From the NCBI GenBank assembly GCA_023101725.1, contig JALJCO010000171.1, positions 62,001-126,000 of the forward strand: DNA of 64,000 nucleotides, read 5' to 3'. Of this stretch, positions 9,617 through 20,289 are shown in pieces. The position numbers and the translations under genes are program-made. The notes under the pieces were generated by a model. It ran no database searches and had not been told where the DNA came from. It was given only the letters and a program-made list of their open reading frames with translations. How positions within the stretch are numbered: position 1 is the stretch's first letter; each line of letters starts with the position of its first letter. The DNA comes from Atherinomorus stipes (taxonomy: Eukaryota > Chordata > Actinopteri > Atheriniformes > Atherinidae).

Positions 9617-9706
9617 CTGAGAGGCAGAGACCGGTCTGAGGTCAGCACTTTAACATCAAACCGCTCTCCATGACGGAGACGAACAGCGCTTCATCTTCAT
9701 CCTCAC

Positions 9707-9843
9707 CTGACAGAAAATGCTTTGTTGGTGCTGTCCAGGCTCAGATCAGACTCTGGAGCGTTGGTATCGTCCTCGGCTGGAGGGTCCTCCGTGTTTTTAC
9801 CGTGATGGGAACCAGGAGGAGAACGCATTAATGCTTGAGAAAC
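9707..9843 (-). CDS. il16: il16 exon: low-complexity linker
   Basis: A 137-bp exon, phase 0 to 2, with acceptor CTCTCCAG and donor GTGAGG. It encodes VSQALMRSPPGSHHGKNTED, then an acidic, Ser-rich stretch (PAEDDTNAPESDLSLDS) ending NKAFSV. The sequence is poorly conserved, as expected for the linker before the Leu-rich helix of IL-16. Support comes from splice sites, phase and position 90 bp from the next exon. Confidence 0.8.
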
Positions 9844-12800
9844 CTGGAGAGAGAAAACAAACTGATGTATGAGAGAGAGGATGAAGACCTTCAGGGCAGA
9901 CAGAGCAGATGATATCAGAACAAACATTCAGCTTATATGTTCGTAATCCTTCACTGGAATATCTGCTGGCTCTGTTTATGTCTTGTGTTTTCTTACTCAT
10001 TTTTACCAGATAAAAGATGCGTATGATGAAACATGTAGATTAGATAACGTGGCCGTCGCTTCCTCTTTGTGAATATGTTTGTTGTATAAAGAAAACTTTG
10101 TGACTGGGAGGGGGCACCCCCTATTCAGAGTCCATAAGTTGCTGAAAGGTTGCAAATGTACACCACAACAGAGAGGCAGTTGGAGGACGAGGAGTTTGAC
10201 TCAGAGGAGGAAGAGCAAGACAAACTCACATCATCATAGAGGAGATGCGAGCAACAGTCTTGAGCAGGACTACAGTAGTCCGTCCAGACCTGAGCAGGTT
10301 CTCAGAGACCACCATTATCCAGCATCCAGAGAAGACAGCAGGTCCTGGACGGTACTTCATCGCTGTGTTGGTCACTACAGTAGATTTTACAGCAGACTAC
10401 ATCCCAGTACCGATGCTGTATTGTATACTACGTCCACTGATGCTTGTACTGAACGTGTATTTTTCCAGTAGAGTTCATGCAGGTCAGGACTGTAAAGCTT
10501 GTTCGTTTGTCTGGAGGTGAAAGATGCCCCATGGAGCTGGGGGCTGGGAGACTGCTCACACTCAGACAGTGAGGACCTGGACCTGCCTGGGACCATGTCC
10601 CCATGAAGACCTTCCGAAGCTAGACCCACCATACCAGGACTGCCTGGCAGGGGACAGTATCGCCTGCAATGGAGATGAGGTTCTATGACCCGACCCAGCG
10701 AGACGATGCGATGCTGCACAGTGATAGTGGTGTGTTGTATAGATGTGTTTCCGAGCAACGTCACAGAGAGGATGCACCGCAACCAGGGGGCAGAAAACCC
10801 CGGAAAGCATCACTGAACTATGAGCAGACGTGTTCACATGCAACACTCCACTTTTAATGCAGATGAGGTCATGATGACGTGAAAGTGTCGGCGAACATAA
10901 TGTTTGAGTCCTGGTATTTGTTCAGTTACATGCATGTAAACGGTTACCATGGTGATAACAGGACAGTAGGAGTGACTGTCTTCAGAAACCCTCTGATAAC
11001 TTCTGGAGGTTCAGATCCATGATTTATTTAGTCTTTCACCATGGTCACCATGGTAACCATGTCAGATTAAACCACCGCGGGGGCAGAAATGATTCCCGTG
11101 TTGTAGTGGGGAGACTGGTACTGGAACAATACCAGTATCACGGCAGCGACCAGTCATTGATCAGTTCATGGCTGCATCCCAACACTGTAGCTGTGAGTGA
11201 CAGCCGTCCTCTGCTCACACACGGAGAATAAAAGAAGAAGAAACTGATGGTGGAGCCGTTTACAGACATTCGTGCTGCATAACAACACATCCCGGACATT
11301 TAATACAAAGTACGGGGTCCTAAATCAGATGATGTTTGAGTTTATACCGTTAGCTTGTTAGCAGTTAGCTAGTCTGTCTGCTGTCCACTAGGATTTCATC
11401 CACAATAAAGCAGAACGTTCTACAAGCAGCGAGACTCACCGACGGCAATGCAGGTGAGTCCGAGACCAGGGTCCAGACCAGAGTCCAGACCACAGTCCAG
11501 ACCAGGGTCCAGGTGAGTCCCTAACAGCTGGAATCAGCTCCTTTCCAAATCTAGTGATGATGTCATCTTTGCCTGGTTTAATCCAGACTAGTGAAAGTTG
11601 CTCCTGTATGGACCAGAGTCCAGATCAGGGTCCAGACCAGAATCCAGACTAGAGTCCAGACCAGACCAGAGGTGGTGAAGACAACACCGGAGCAGAACCT
11701 CCTGCAGACAGCAGACTGTTGGGACCATTTTGGTTTTTACAAAGAGTCTAAACCAAAGTTTAAGCCGCTTTCTAACTCAGGTTTTTCAGGCAAATTTCAG
11801 ATGAGGTCCGACACAAATAATATCCATGTTTTAACCAGAAAAATGCCGTTTCTGGATGATGACTCCCTTACCAAGTTAGTGTGATGGTGATAGAAATATA
11901 ACACAGCAACGATGAGTCGGTATTTTTTTTTTATTCATCATCAAAATCCAGATTTATACGATATAATTTAAAACACAATGATCTCCGTTTGTTTCGTCAG
12001 GTTACTTTACATTTTTATGAATGATACGAGTGTTTGGTTGTAGATGCAGTACAAACAGGCTTTTTGCCCCCTGGTTGCCTAGCAACTGTCAATGTTTGTC
12101 AATGGGAAACCATGTATAGTTCCATCGCTAAAAATGACCATCACACCCTAAGTGTTGTGTTTCAGATGAGTCTTGTGTGTAATGGATACTCTGTGGTAGT
12201 GATACAGTACAGTCGCGTACAGACTGCATTTTCTGTTGATTTATATGAAACACACAACTCCATGAACAGCTAATACTGCACGGAGAACAGATATCGTTAG
12301 GTTTCTGAAGGCGTGTTTTGGCAGTTGTGAGAAACTTAAAAGACCATTCTCACACTGAACATGGCGGTGTCGGTTGTATGTGTGGATGTATATAGCGTTC
12401 ACAAGTTTTAAACAGCTGTTGTGGTGTGAAAGTCTGAGTTGTGAAACGAGGGTGTGGTTGGTGTGTGTACCTTTAGAAAAGTGTGTGTGTGTTAGTTTTG
12501 GGAAAATGGACGACAGTTTTGTGCAATGTGTTTTAGCAATTAAAAAACCTGCAATATGAGATCTGTGTGGCGGTTAATTAAAGACTTCATTCTTTCTCAT
12601 CATTCAGATTTTCTTTTTCTGACAGAAACATGGTGACAGCAAGAAGAAGAGCAGCTGTTCCTCATGAAGCAGATCCCCCAGGTTTTAGTTAGATGGATAA
12701 ATGCTGAAATGGATGGTGGAGAAGCTGCTTTTTTAAAGGTTCCACTCTACAGAGATCTCGTTTGGTGATTTTCATCTCTTGAATGTTTTAAAGGTGTTAT

Positions 12801-13381
12801 AGAAGATGTTTCAGCATTTCAGAGAGAATGTTAGCGAGTTTTTGAATAAACCGCGTGTCAAGAGCAGCCTGCTAGCTTTACAGCTCCTCCTCCGACACCA
12901 GAACAACGTTCCCGAGCTGCTCCGTGTTCAGCAGACAGCAGATTCTCCATCATCTTACAAACACAGTAAACAGATGCTGTTGTCTGAACGTCGCTAACGG
13001 CTATTGTCCAGATTACAGCGAAGCGGCAGTATGGAATTAGAGTTGTGCCTAAACAAAAAGATAAATATTTAGAAGATCAAACAAAAGTTAAGAATTTGAG
13101 ATAGAAAAAAACAAAAGTGAAAAAGTAAAGAATCGTATAAAGTCTTTGTCTTTCCTTTGTGTGACGGGTTATATTTTATTATCAGTTTCCTGTTTCGTTC
13201 TCACTGATCAGAGTTTTGCTCTCGCTGCCATCTTTGCAGTTACGCTTCCTCACTTTCTCCTTTTTCGCTTCCTGGGTTTTTGTTTGCGCTTCTAACACAA
13301 ACGCCTCGGGTGGGCGGGTCTTCTGAGAAGTCCTCTCCCATTGGATGGTGATTTTTTTGACAGTTCAATGACCGGAACCTT

Positions 13382-13383
<2 letters not shown>
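9844..13383. other. il16 intron, mostly unassigned
   Basis: No recognisable protein domain on either strand. ORFs such as 10079-10471 (+) and 10387-10782 (-) have no known motif and oppose each other. Two short 12-bp repeat patches are listed separately. Some of the sequence is probably old transposon that I cannot name. Confidence 0.5.
11457..11672. repeat. 12-bp GTCCAGACCAGA repeat in two patches
   Basis: Five or so imperfect copies at about 11463-11512 and six or so at about 11610-11672, separated by about 100 bp of other sequence. Composition resembles the 12-bp repeat at 25313-25380. Confidence 0.85.

Positions 13384-13433
<50 letters not shown>
13384..13433. repeat. (TA)n microsatellite, left of LINE
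   Basis: About 25 uninterrupted AT dinucleotides. Together with 16815-16890 it flanks a retroelement and probably represents one original TA tract split by the insertion. Confidence 0.95.
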
Positions 13434-13437
<4 letters not shown>

Positions 13438-13454
13438 GTACCGTCTTCTTCCGC

Positions 13455-14977
13455 TTATCCGGGATCGGATCGCGGGGGCAGCTGCCTAAGCAGGGAAGCC
13501 CAGACTTCCCTCACCCCGGCCACAGCCGCCAGCTCATCCTGGGGGATCCCGAGGTGTTCCCAGGCCAGCAGGGAGACGTAGTCCCTCCAGCGTGTCCTGG
13601 GTCTCCCCCGGGGTCTGGTCCCAGTGGGACGTGCCTGGATCACCAGGGAGGCGTCCAGGAGGCATCCTGACCAGATGCCCGAGCCTCCTCATCTGGCTCC
13701 TCTCTATACGGAGGAGCAGCGGCTCTACTTTGAGCCCCTCCTGGATGACCGAGCTCCTCCCCCTATCTCTAAGGGAGAGCCCGGCCCCCCTGCGGAGGAA
13801 ACTCATTTCAGCCGCTTGTACCCGCAATCTCGTTCTTTCGGTCATGACCCACAGCTCATGGCCATAAGTGAGGGTAGGAACGTAGATGGACAGTAAATCC
13901 AGAGCTTCTCCTTCTTCAGCTCCTTCTTCACTACGACGGACTGATGCAGAGTCCGCATCACTGCAGACGCCGCACCGATCTGTCTGTCCATCTCCCGCTC
14001 CATCCTTCCCTCACTCCTGAACAAGACCAGAGATACTTGAACTCCTCCACCTGGGGCAGGACCTCGCTCCCGACCCGGAGAGGACACTCCCCCCTTTTCC
14101 GGGTGAGGACCATGGTCTCGGATTTGGAGGTGCTGATTCTCATCCTGGCTGCTTCACACTCGGCTGCAAATCGCTCCAGTGAGAGCTGGAGATCACGGCC
14201 CGATGACGCCAACAGAACCACGTCATCTGCAAACAGTAGAGACCCGATCCTGAGGCCACCAAACCGGATCCCCTCAACACCTCGGCTGGACTAGAAATCC
14301 TGTCCATAAAGGTTCTGAACAGGATCGGCGATAAAGGGCAGCCTTGGCGGAGTCCAACTCTCACCGGGAATGGATTCGACCTACAGCCGGAAATGTGGAC
14401 CAAGCTCTGGCACCGGTCGTACAGGGACCGGACAGCTCGGACAAGGGGGTCCGGCACCCCGTACTCCCAGAGCACCCCCCACAGGAATCCCCGGGGGACA
14501 CGATCAAACGCCTTCTCCAAGTCCACAAAGCACATGTAGACTGGTTGGAGAACTCCCATGCCCCCTCCAGGATCCTGAAGAGGGTGTAGAGCTGGTCCAC
14601 TGTTCCACGACCAGGACCAGAACCACACTGCTCCTCCTCAATCCGACTATCCGACGGACCCTCCTCTCCAGTACCCCTGAATAGACTTTACCAGGGAGGC
14701 TGAGAAGTGTGATTCCCCTGAAGTTGGAACACACCCTCCGATCCCCCTTTTTGAAGAGGGGGACCACCACCCCAGTCTGCCAGTCCAGAGGTACTGCCCC
14801 CGATGTCCACACAATGCTGCAGAGGCGTGTCAGCCAAGACAGCCACCCAGCATCCAGAGCCTTAAGAAACTCCAGGCGGATCTCATCCACCCCAGGGGTC
14901 CGGCCACCGAGGAGCTTTTTGACTACCTCGGTGACCTCGGCCCCAGTGACAGAAGAGCCCGCCCCCTGAGTCCCCAA
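13455..14977 (-). pseudogene. LINE reverse transcriptase and C-terminal region, frameshifted
   Basis: Successive minus-strand pieces in different frames: NFRGITLLSLPGKVYSGVLE, then YMCFVDLEKAFDRVPRGFLW (RT motif with D), GLRQGCPLSPILFRTFMDRI, a damaged YADD region near 14230, SETMVLTRKR, and a C-terminal tail with RPRGRPRTRWRDYVSLLAWE. The frame changes several times, so the protein could not be made from this copy. Confidence 0.88.
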
Positions 14978-15493
14978 ACTCTGCTTCCTCTTCGGAAGAC
15001 GTGTTGGTGGGATTGAGGAGGTCTTCGAAGTATTCCCTCCACCGACCCACGACGTCCCGAGTCGAGGTCAGCAGCCCACCATCCCCACTGTACACAGTGT
15101 TGATGGTGCACTGCTTCCCCCTCCTGAGCCACCGGATGGTGGACCAGAAACACCTCGAAGCTGCCCGGAAGTCTTTTTCCATGGCCTCACCGAACTCCTC
15201 CCATGTCCGAGTTTTTGCCTCAGCGACCACCAGAGCCGCGCTCCGCTTGGCCCGCCGATACCTTTCAGCTGCCTCAGGAGTCCCACAGGCCAGGAAGGCC
15301 TGGTAGGACTCCTTCAGTCCCACAGGCCAGGAAGGCCCGGTAGGACTCCTTCTTCAGCTTGACAGCATCCCTCACCGCTAGTGTCCACCAGCGAGTTCGG
15401 GGATTACTGCCACGACAGGCACCGACGACCTTACGGCCACAGCTCCGACTAGCAGCCTCAGCAATAGAGGTGCGGAACATAGCCCATTCCGAC

Positions 15494-16375
15494 TCAATGT
15501 TCCGCACCTCCCTCGGAACATGGGTGAAGCTCCCGGAGGTGGGAGTTAAAGCTCTCCCTGACAGGGGACTCTGCCAGACGTTCCCAGCAGACCCTCACGA
15601 CACGTTTGGGCCTGCCAGGTCTGACCGGCAACCTCCCCCACCATCTGAGCCCACTCACCACCAGGTGGTGATCAGTGGACAGCTCCGCCCCTCTCTTCAC
15701 CCGAGTGTCCAGGATAAGGGGCCGCAAGTCCGATGACATGACTACGAAGTCGATCATGTAACTGCGGCCGAAGGTGTCCTGATGCCAGGTGTAAGTGTGC
15801 ACACTCTTGTGCCTGAACATGGTGTTTGTTATTGACAATCCATGACGAGCACAGAAGTCCAACAACAAAACACCACTCGGGTTCAGATCAGGGGGGTCGT
15901 TCCTCCCGATCACGCCCCTCCAGGTCTCACTGTCGTTGCCCACGTGAGCATTGAAGTCCCCCAGCAGAACAATGGAGTCCCCAGAGGGCGCGCTTTCCCA
16001 CACGCCGTCCAGGGACTCCAGAAAGGGGGGGTACTCTGAACTGCCGTTCGGTGCATAGGCACAAACAACAGTCAGGACCTGTCCCCCCACCCGGAGGCGG
16101 AGGGAGGCTACCCTTTCGTCCACTGGGGTGAACCCCAATGCACAGGCGGCGAGCCGGGGGACAATGAGTATGCCCACACCCGCTCGCCGCCTCTCGCCGG
16201 GAGCAACTCCAGAGTGGAACAAGGTCCAGCCCCTCTCGAGGATGGTGTTCCCAGAGCCCGAGCTGTGCGTGGAGGTGAGTCCAACTATATCTAGTCGAAA
16301 CCGCTCAACCTCCCGCACCAGCTCAGGCTCCTTTCCAACCAGAGAGGTGACGTTCCATGTCCCTAGAGCTTCTGC
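15494..16375 (-). pseudogene. LINE endonuclease domain
   Basis: It reads GTWNV-like upstream residues, then [49 protein letters not shown] and [21 protein letters not shown] and the terminal SDHH-like TDHH are the catalytic motifs of apurinic-type LINE endonucleases, which nick target DNA to prime reverse transcription. The open segment is about 275 residues. It continues in other frames into the linker toward RT. Confidence 0.88.
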
Positions 16376-16814
16376 AGCCGGGGGTCGGACCGCCAGGGTC
16401 TCCCCCGCCCTCGGCCGCCACTCAACTCACATTGCACCCAACCCATATGGCCCCTCTCGCGGGTGGTGGGTCCACAAGATGGGGGGCCCATGTCGTCCTT
16501 TCGGACTGAGCCCGACCGGGCACCATGAGCAAAAGCCCGGCAACCAGGCGCTTGCCTCCGTGCCCCACCTCCGGGCCTGGCTCCAGAGGGGGGCCCAGGT
16601 GACCCGCGTCCGGGCGAGGGACACGTGGCTCCGTTGATTTTTATCTCCATACGGGGTGGTTGGGCTGCGCTTTGTCTGGTCCCTCCCCTAGTAACCTGAT
16701 TGCCATGGGTGACCCTGCCAGGGGCATAATTTAGCCCCAGACAACATAGCCCCTAGGATCCTCAGAACACGCAAACCCCTCCACCACGATAAGGTGGGCT
16801 GCCACCTTACCGTA

Positions 16815-16818
16815 TATG

Positions 16819-16890
<72 letters not shown>
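16815..16890. repeat. (TA)n microsatellite, right of LINE
   Basis: Starts TATGTATATATATATGTAT and becomes pure (TA)n up to the Tc1 element at 16891. It is the other half of the TA tract at 13384-13433. Confidence 0.95.
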
Positions 16891-16893
<3 letters not shown>

Positions 16894-17773
16894 TGCCCGG
16901 CCAAAAAAAAAGTTGCCAACAAAAAAAAGGTCAAACATGTAACATTTGGTTGGAGCCTTTAGCTTTGATTGCGGCAGCATTCGCTGTGTTTCCAGAAGCT
17001 TCTGCAATGTCACCAGATTTATTTGCATCCTGTTGCATCAATTTTTCACCAAGATCTTGATGATGATTGTAGAGTCTGACCACAGCACATCCCAAAGATT
17101 CTCAATGGGGTTCAGGTCTGGACTCTGTGGGGGCCAATCCATGTGTGAAAATGATGTTTGATGATCCCTGAACCATCTTTCACAATCTGAGCCCGATAAA
17201 TTCTGGCACGGTCATCTTGGAATATGGCCGTGACATCAGGAAAGAAACATCCATTGATGGAATAACCTGCTCATTCAGTATATTCAGGTATCAGCTGACC
17301 TCATTATCTGAGCTCATACTGTTGCTGAACCTGGACCTGAGCAACCTCAGATCATCACACTGCCCCCACAGGCTCATACAGTAGCACTAGGCATGATGCT
17401 GCATCACTTCATCTGCCTTTCCGGCCACATTTCTTCCTGGAAGACGATGGTCCACTATCCTTCCAGTTTTTCAGAATGCGTTGTACTGTTCTGATCCCAG
17501 TTTTAGTAGTTTCTGCATCTCCTTAGATGTTTTCACCTCTTGATGCCAATGATCTGACCCTTCTCAGACAGACTAACATCTTTTCCAAGACCACGGATGT
17601 GTCTTTCAACATGGTTGTTTAGGAAATGAGAAGCAACTCATTGCACCAGTTGGGGTTAAATAACTTGTTGCCAGCTGAAAGATAATCGCCCATGCAGTAA
17701 TTATCCAATAGGAGGCTCGTACCTATTTGCTTAGTTACATCCAGGTGGCCACTTTTTTTTTGGCCAGGCAGTG
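16891..17773 (-). mobile_element. Tc1-like transposon, internally deleted (883 bp)
   Basis: Inverted ends CACTGCCCGGCCAAAAAAA and, at the right, GGCCAGGCAGTG, both next to TA. It is the same family as the neighbour 17788-19050 but lacks about 380 bp, part of it around 17413 where an N-terminal transposase stretch is missing. Remnants of the transposase C-terminal half (region of [15 protein letters not shown]) are recognisable at about 17080-17140 on the minus strand, in broken frame. Confidence 0.88.
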
Positions 17774-17787
17774 TATATATATACATA

Positions 17788-19050
17788 CACTACCTGGCCA
17801 AAAAAAAAAAGTCGCCACCAAAAAAAAAAAAAAAGAAGGTCATACACTCTAATCCTTTGTTGGACCGCCTTTAGCTTTGATTACGGCACGCATTTGCTGT
17901 GGCATTGTTTCGATAAGCTTCTGCAATGTCAAAAGATTTATTTCCATCCAGTGTTGCATTAATTTTTCACCAAGATCTTGCATTGATGATGGTAGAGTCT
18001 GACCGCTGCGCAAAGCCCTCTCTAGCACATCCCAAAGATTCTCAATGGGGTTCAGGTCTGGACTCTGTGGGGGCCAATCCATGTGTGAAAATGATGCGTC
18101 ATGCTCCCTGAACCATCTTTCATAATTTGAGCCTGATGAATGCCAGGGCATTGTCATCTTGGAATATGGCCGTGCCATCAGGAAAGAAACATCCATTGAT
18201 GGAATAACCTGCTCATTCAGTATATTCAGGTATCAGCTGACCTCATTATCTGAGCTCATACTGTTGCTGAACCTGGACCTGAGCAACTGCAGCAACCCCA
18301 GATCATCACACTGCCCCCACAGGCTCATACAGTAGCACTAGGCATGATGCTGCATCACTTCACCTGCCTCTCTTCTTACCCTGATTCACCCATCACTCTG
18401 GAACAGGGTAAATCTGGACTCATCAGACCACATGACCTTCTTCCATTGCTCCACAGTCCAATCTTTATGCTCCCTAGCAAATTGAAGCCTTTTTTCCGGT
18501 TAGCCTCACTGATTAGCGGTTTTCTTACGGCTACACAGCTGTTCAGTCCCAATCCCTTGAGTTCCCTTCGCATTGTGCGTGTGGAAATGCTCTTACTTTC
18601 AGTATTAAACATAGCCCTGAGTTCTACTGTTGTTTTTCTTCGATTTGATCTCACCACATGTTTAAGTGATCGCCGATCACGATCATTCAGGATTTTTTTC
18701 CGGCCACATTTCTTCCTGGAAGACGATGGTCCACTATCCTTCCAGTTTTTCATAATGCGTTGGACTGTTCTGAACCCAGTTTTAGTAGTTTCTGCATCTC
18801 CTTAGATGTTTTCACCTCTTGATGCCAATGATTTGACCCTTCTCAGACAGACTAACATCTTTTCCACGACCACGGATGTGTCTTTCCACATGGTTGTTTA
18901 GGAAATGAGAAGCAACTCATTGCACCAGTTGGGGTTAAATAACTTGTTGCAGCTGAAAGATAATCGCCCATGCAGTAATTATCCAATAGGAGGCTCGTAC
19001 CTATTTGCTTAGTTAAATCCAGGTGGCCACTTTTTTCTGGCCAGGCAGTG
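17788..19050 (-). mobile_element. Tc1-like transposon, nearly full length, transposase broken
   Basis: Inverted ends CACTACCTGGCCAAAAAAA and GGCCAGGCAGTG flanked by TA. Minus-strand transposase pieces: N-terminal at 18753-18376 (GRKKILNDRDRRSLKHVVRS, then TRTMRRELKGLGL) and C-terminal at 18196-17849 ([20 protein letters not shown]). The DDE-type domain between them is degraded. Only 14 bp of TA-rich sequence separates it from its relative at 16891-17773, and both have the same orientation. Confidence 0.9.
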
Positions 19051-19088
19051 TATATATATATATATATACTGTATATACATACATACAG

Positions 19089-19151
<63 letters not shown>

Positions 19152-19219
19152 CACACACATACACCCCAACATACGTGTGTGTGTTGTGTGTGTGAAAAAA
19201 ATATATATATATATATATA
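19051..19219. repeat. Compound TA/CA/GT microsatellite
   Basis: (TA)n, then CACACACACA (about 19089-19110), (AT)n (about 19111-19144), TGTGTG-rich sequence and again (TA)n to 19219. Tc1 elements on either side use TA targets. Confidence 0.93.
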
Positions 19220-20007
19220 CAGCTGTGTGAAAAAGTGTTTCCTCCTTCCTGATTTCTTATTTTTTGCATGTTTGTCACACTTTAATGTTTCAGATCATCA
19301 AACAAATTTAAATGTGACACAAAGATACACAAGTAAACACAAAATGCAGTTTTTAAATGAAGGTTTTTATTAGTAAGGGGGAAAATCCAAACCTCCATGT
19401 CCCTGTGTGAAAAAGTGATCTTCCCCTGAACCTAATAACTGGTTGTTCCACCTTAGCAGCAACAACTGCATCAAGCGTTTGTGATAACTGGCAGTGAGTC
19501 TTCTACAGCGCTGTGGAGGAATTTTGTTCCACTCATCTTTGCAGAATTGTTGTAATTCAGCCACATTGGAGGCTTTTCCAGCATGAACCGCCTTTTTAAG
19601 GTCATGCCACAGCATCTCAATGGGATTCAGGTGGGGGCTTTGACTAGGCCACTCCAAAGTCTTTATGTTGTTGTTCTTAAGCCATTCAGAGGTGGACTTG
19701 CTGGTGTGTTCTGGATCATTGTTCTGCTGCAGAACCCAAGTGCGCTTCAGCTTGAGGTCACCAACAGATGGCCGGACGTTCTCCTTCAGGATTTTTTGGT
19801 AGAAGCAGAATTCATCACTTTTTCACACAGGACCATGGAGGTTTGGATCCCCCCTAATAAAAATCTTCATTCAAAAACTGCATTTTGTGTTTACTTGTGT
19901 TATCTTTGACTCATTAAAATTTGTTTGATGATCTGAAACATTCAAGTGTGACTAACATGCAAAAAGTAAGAAATTAAGAAGGGGGCAAAAACATTTTCAC
20001 ACAGCTG
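19220..20007 (-). mobile_element. Deleted Tc1-like element with long inverted ends (788 bp)
   Basis: The ends CAGCTGTGTGAAAAAGTG and CATTTTCACACAGCTG are inverted; similarity extends for about 200 bp inward on each side. It is the same family as the 27003-28432 element (about 90% similar by eye over 19220-19800) but is cut off after the sequence at about 19808. The transposase C terminus is open at 19657-19370 on the minus strand (WPSQSPHLNPIEMLWHDLKK). The left flank is TA; the right flank is TG, so one target side has decayed or been remodelled by the GT repeat. Confidence 0.88.
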
Positions 20008-20090
20008 TGTGTGTGTGTGTGTATATACATATATATATGTATATATATGTATATACACATACACAGTGTATATAGCCTATATATATGTGA
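20005..20090. repeat. (GT)n plus TA-rich microsatellite
   Basis: (GT)n of about nine units followed by interrupted TATATACATATA sequence. It lies 200 bp from the large il16 exon. Confidence 0.9.
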
Positions 20091-20289
20091 AAACATGCGC
20101 TCTGAGTTATCTACTTATTCTCAAAAATTAAAAGCAGAAAAACACCAAAAATGGGAAAACTTTAAAAGGAATTTCAGCAAGAATAAACCAAACTTCTTCG
20201 AGCTCTGTCATTAGATGGTGGCGTCTATATAAACGGTTAAATGAGGATTAACTCTGTGATGTCTGTGTGAAGGAGTAATTCTTACCTAC

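Larger units (their letters stand above)
13441..16807 (-). mobile_element. Near-complete non-LTR retrotransposon (I/Nimb-like) with target duplication
   Basis: The element is bounded by the 7-bp direct repeat TACCGTA at 13434-13440 and 16808-16814. On the minus strand it encodes, in order, a 5' leader, an apurinic-type endonuclease, reverse transcriptase and a C-terminal region, the layout of the fish I/Nimb-type LINEs as I remember them. The frame is broken in several places, so this copy is dead. At 3367 bp it is close to a single-ORF full length but may be slightly 5'-truncated. A small duplication of about 37 bp lies at 15282-15355. Confidence 0.88.

Noticed and set aside
10079..10782. 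Opposing ORFs of about 130 residues as a host gene
   Set aside because: No recognisable domain, no splice support, and both strands open by chance in the same stretch.
15359..16637. Plus-strand ORFs of 125-169 residues in the LINE
   Set aside because: Antisense shadows of the GC-rich endonuclease coding region.
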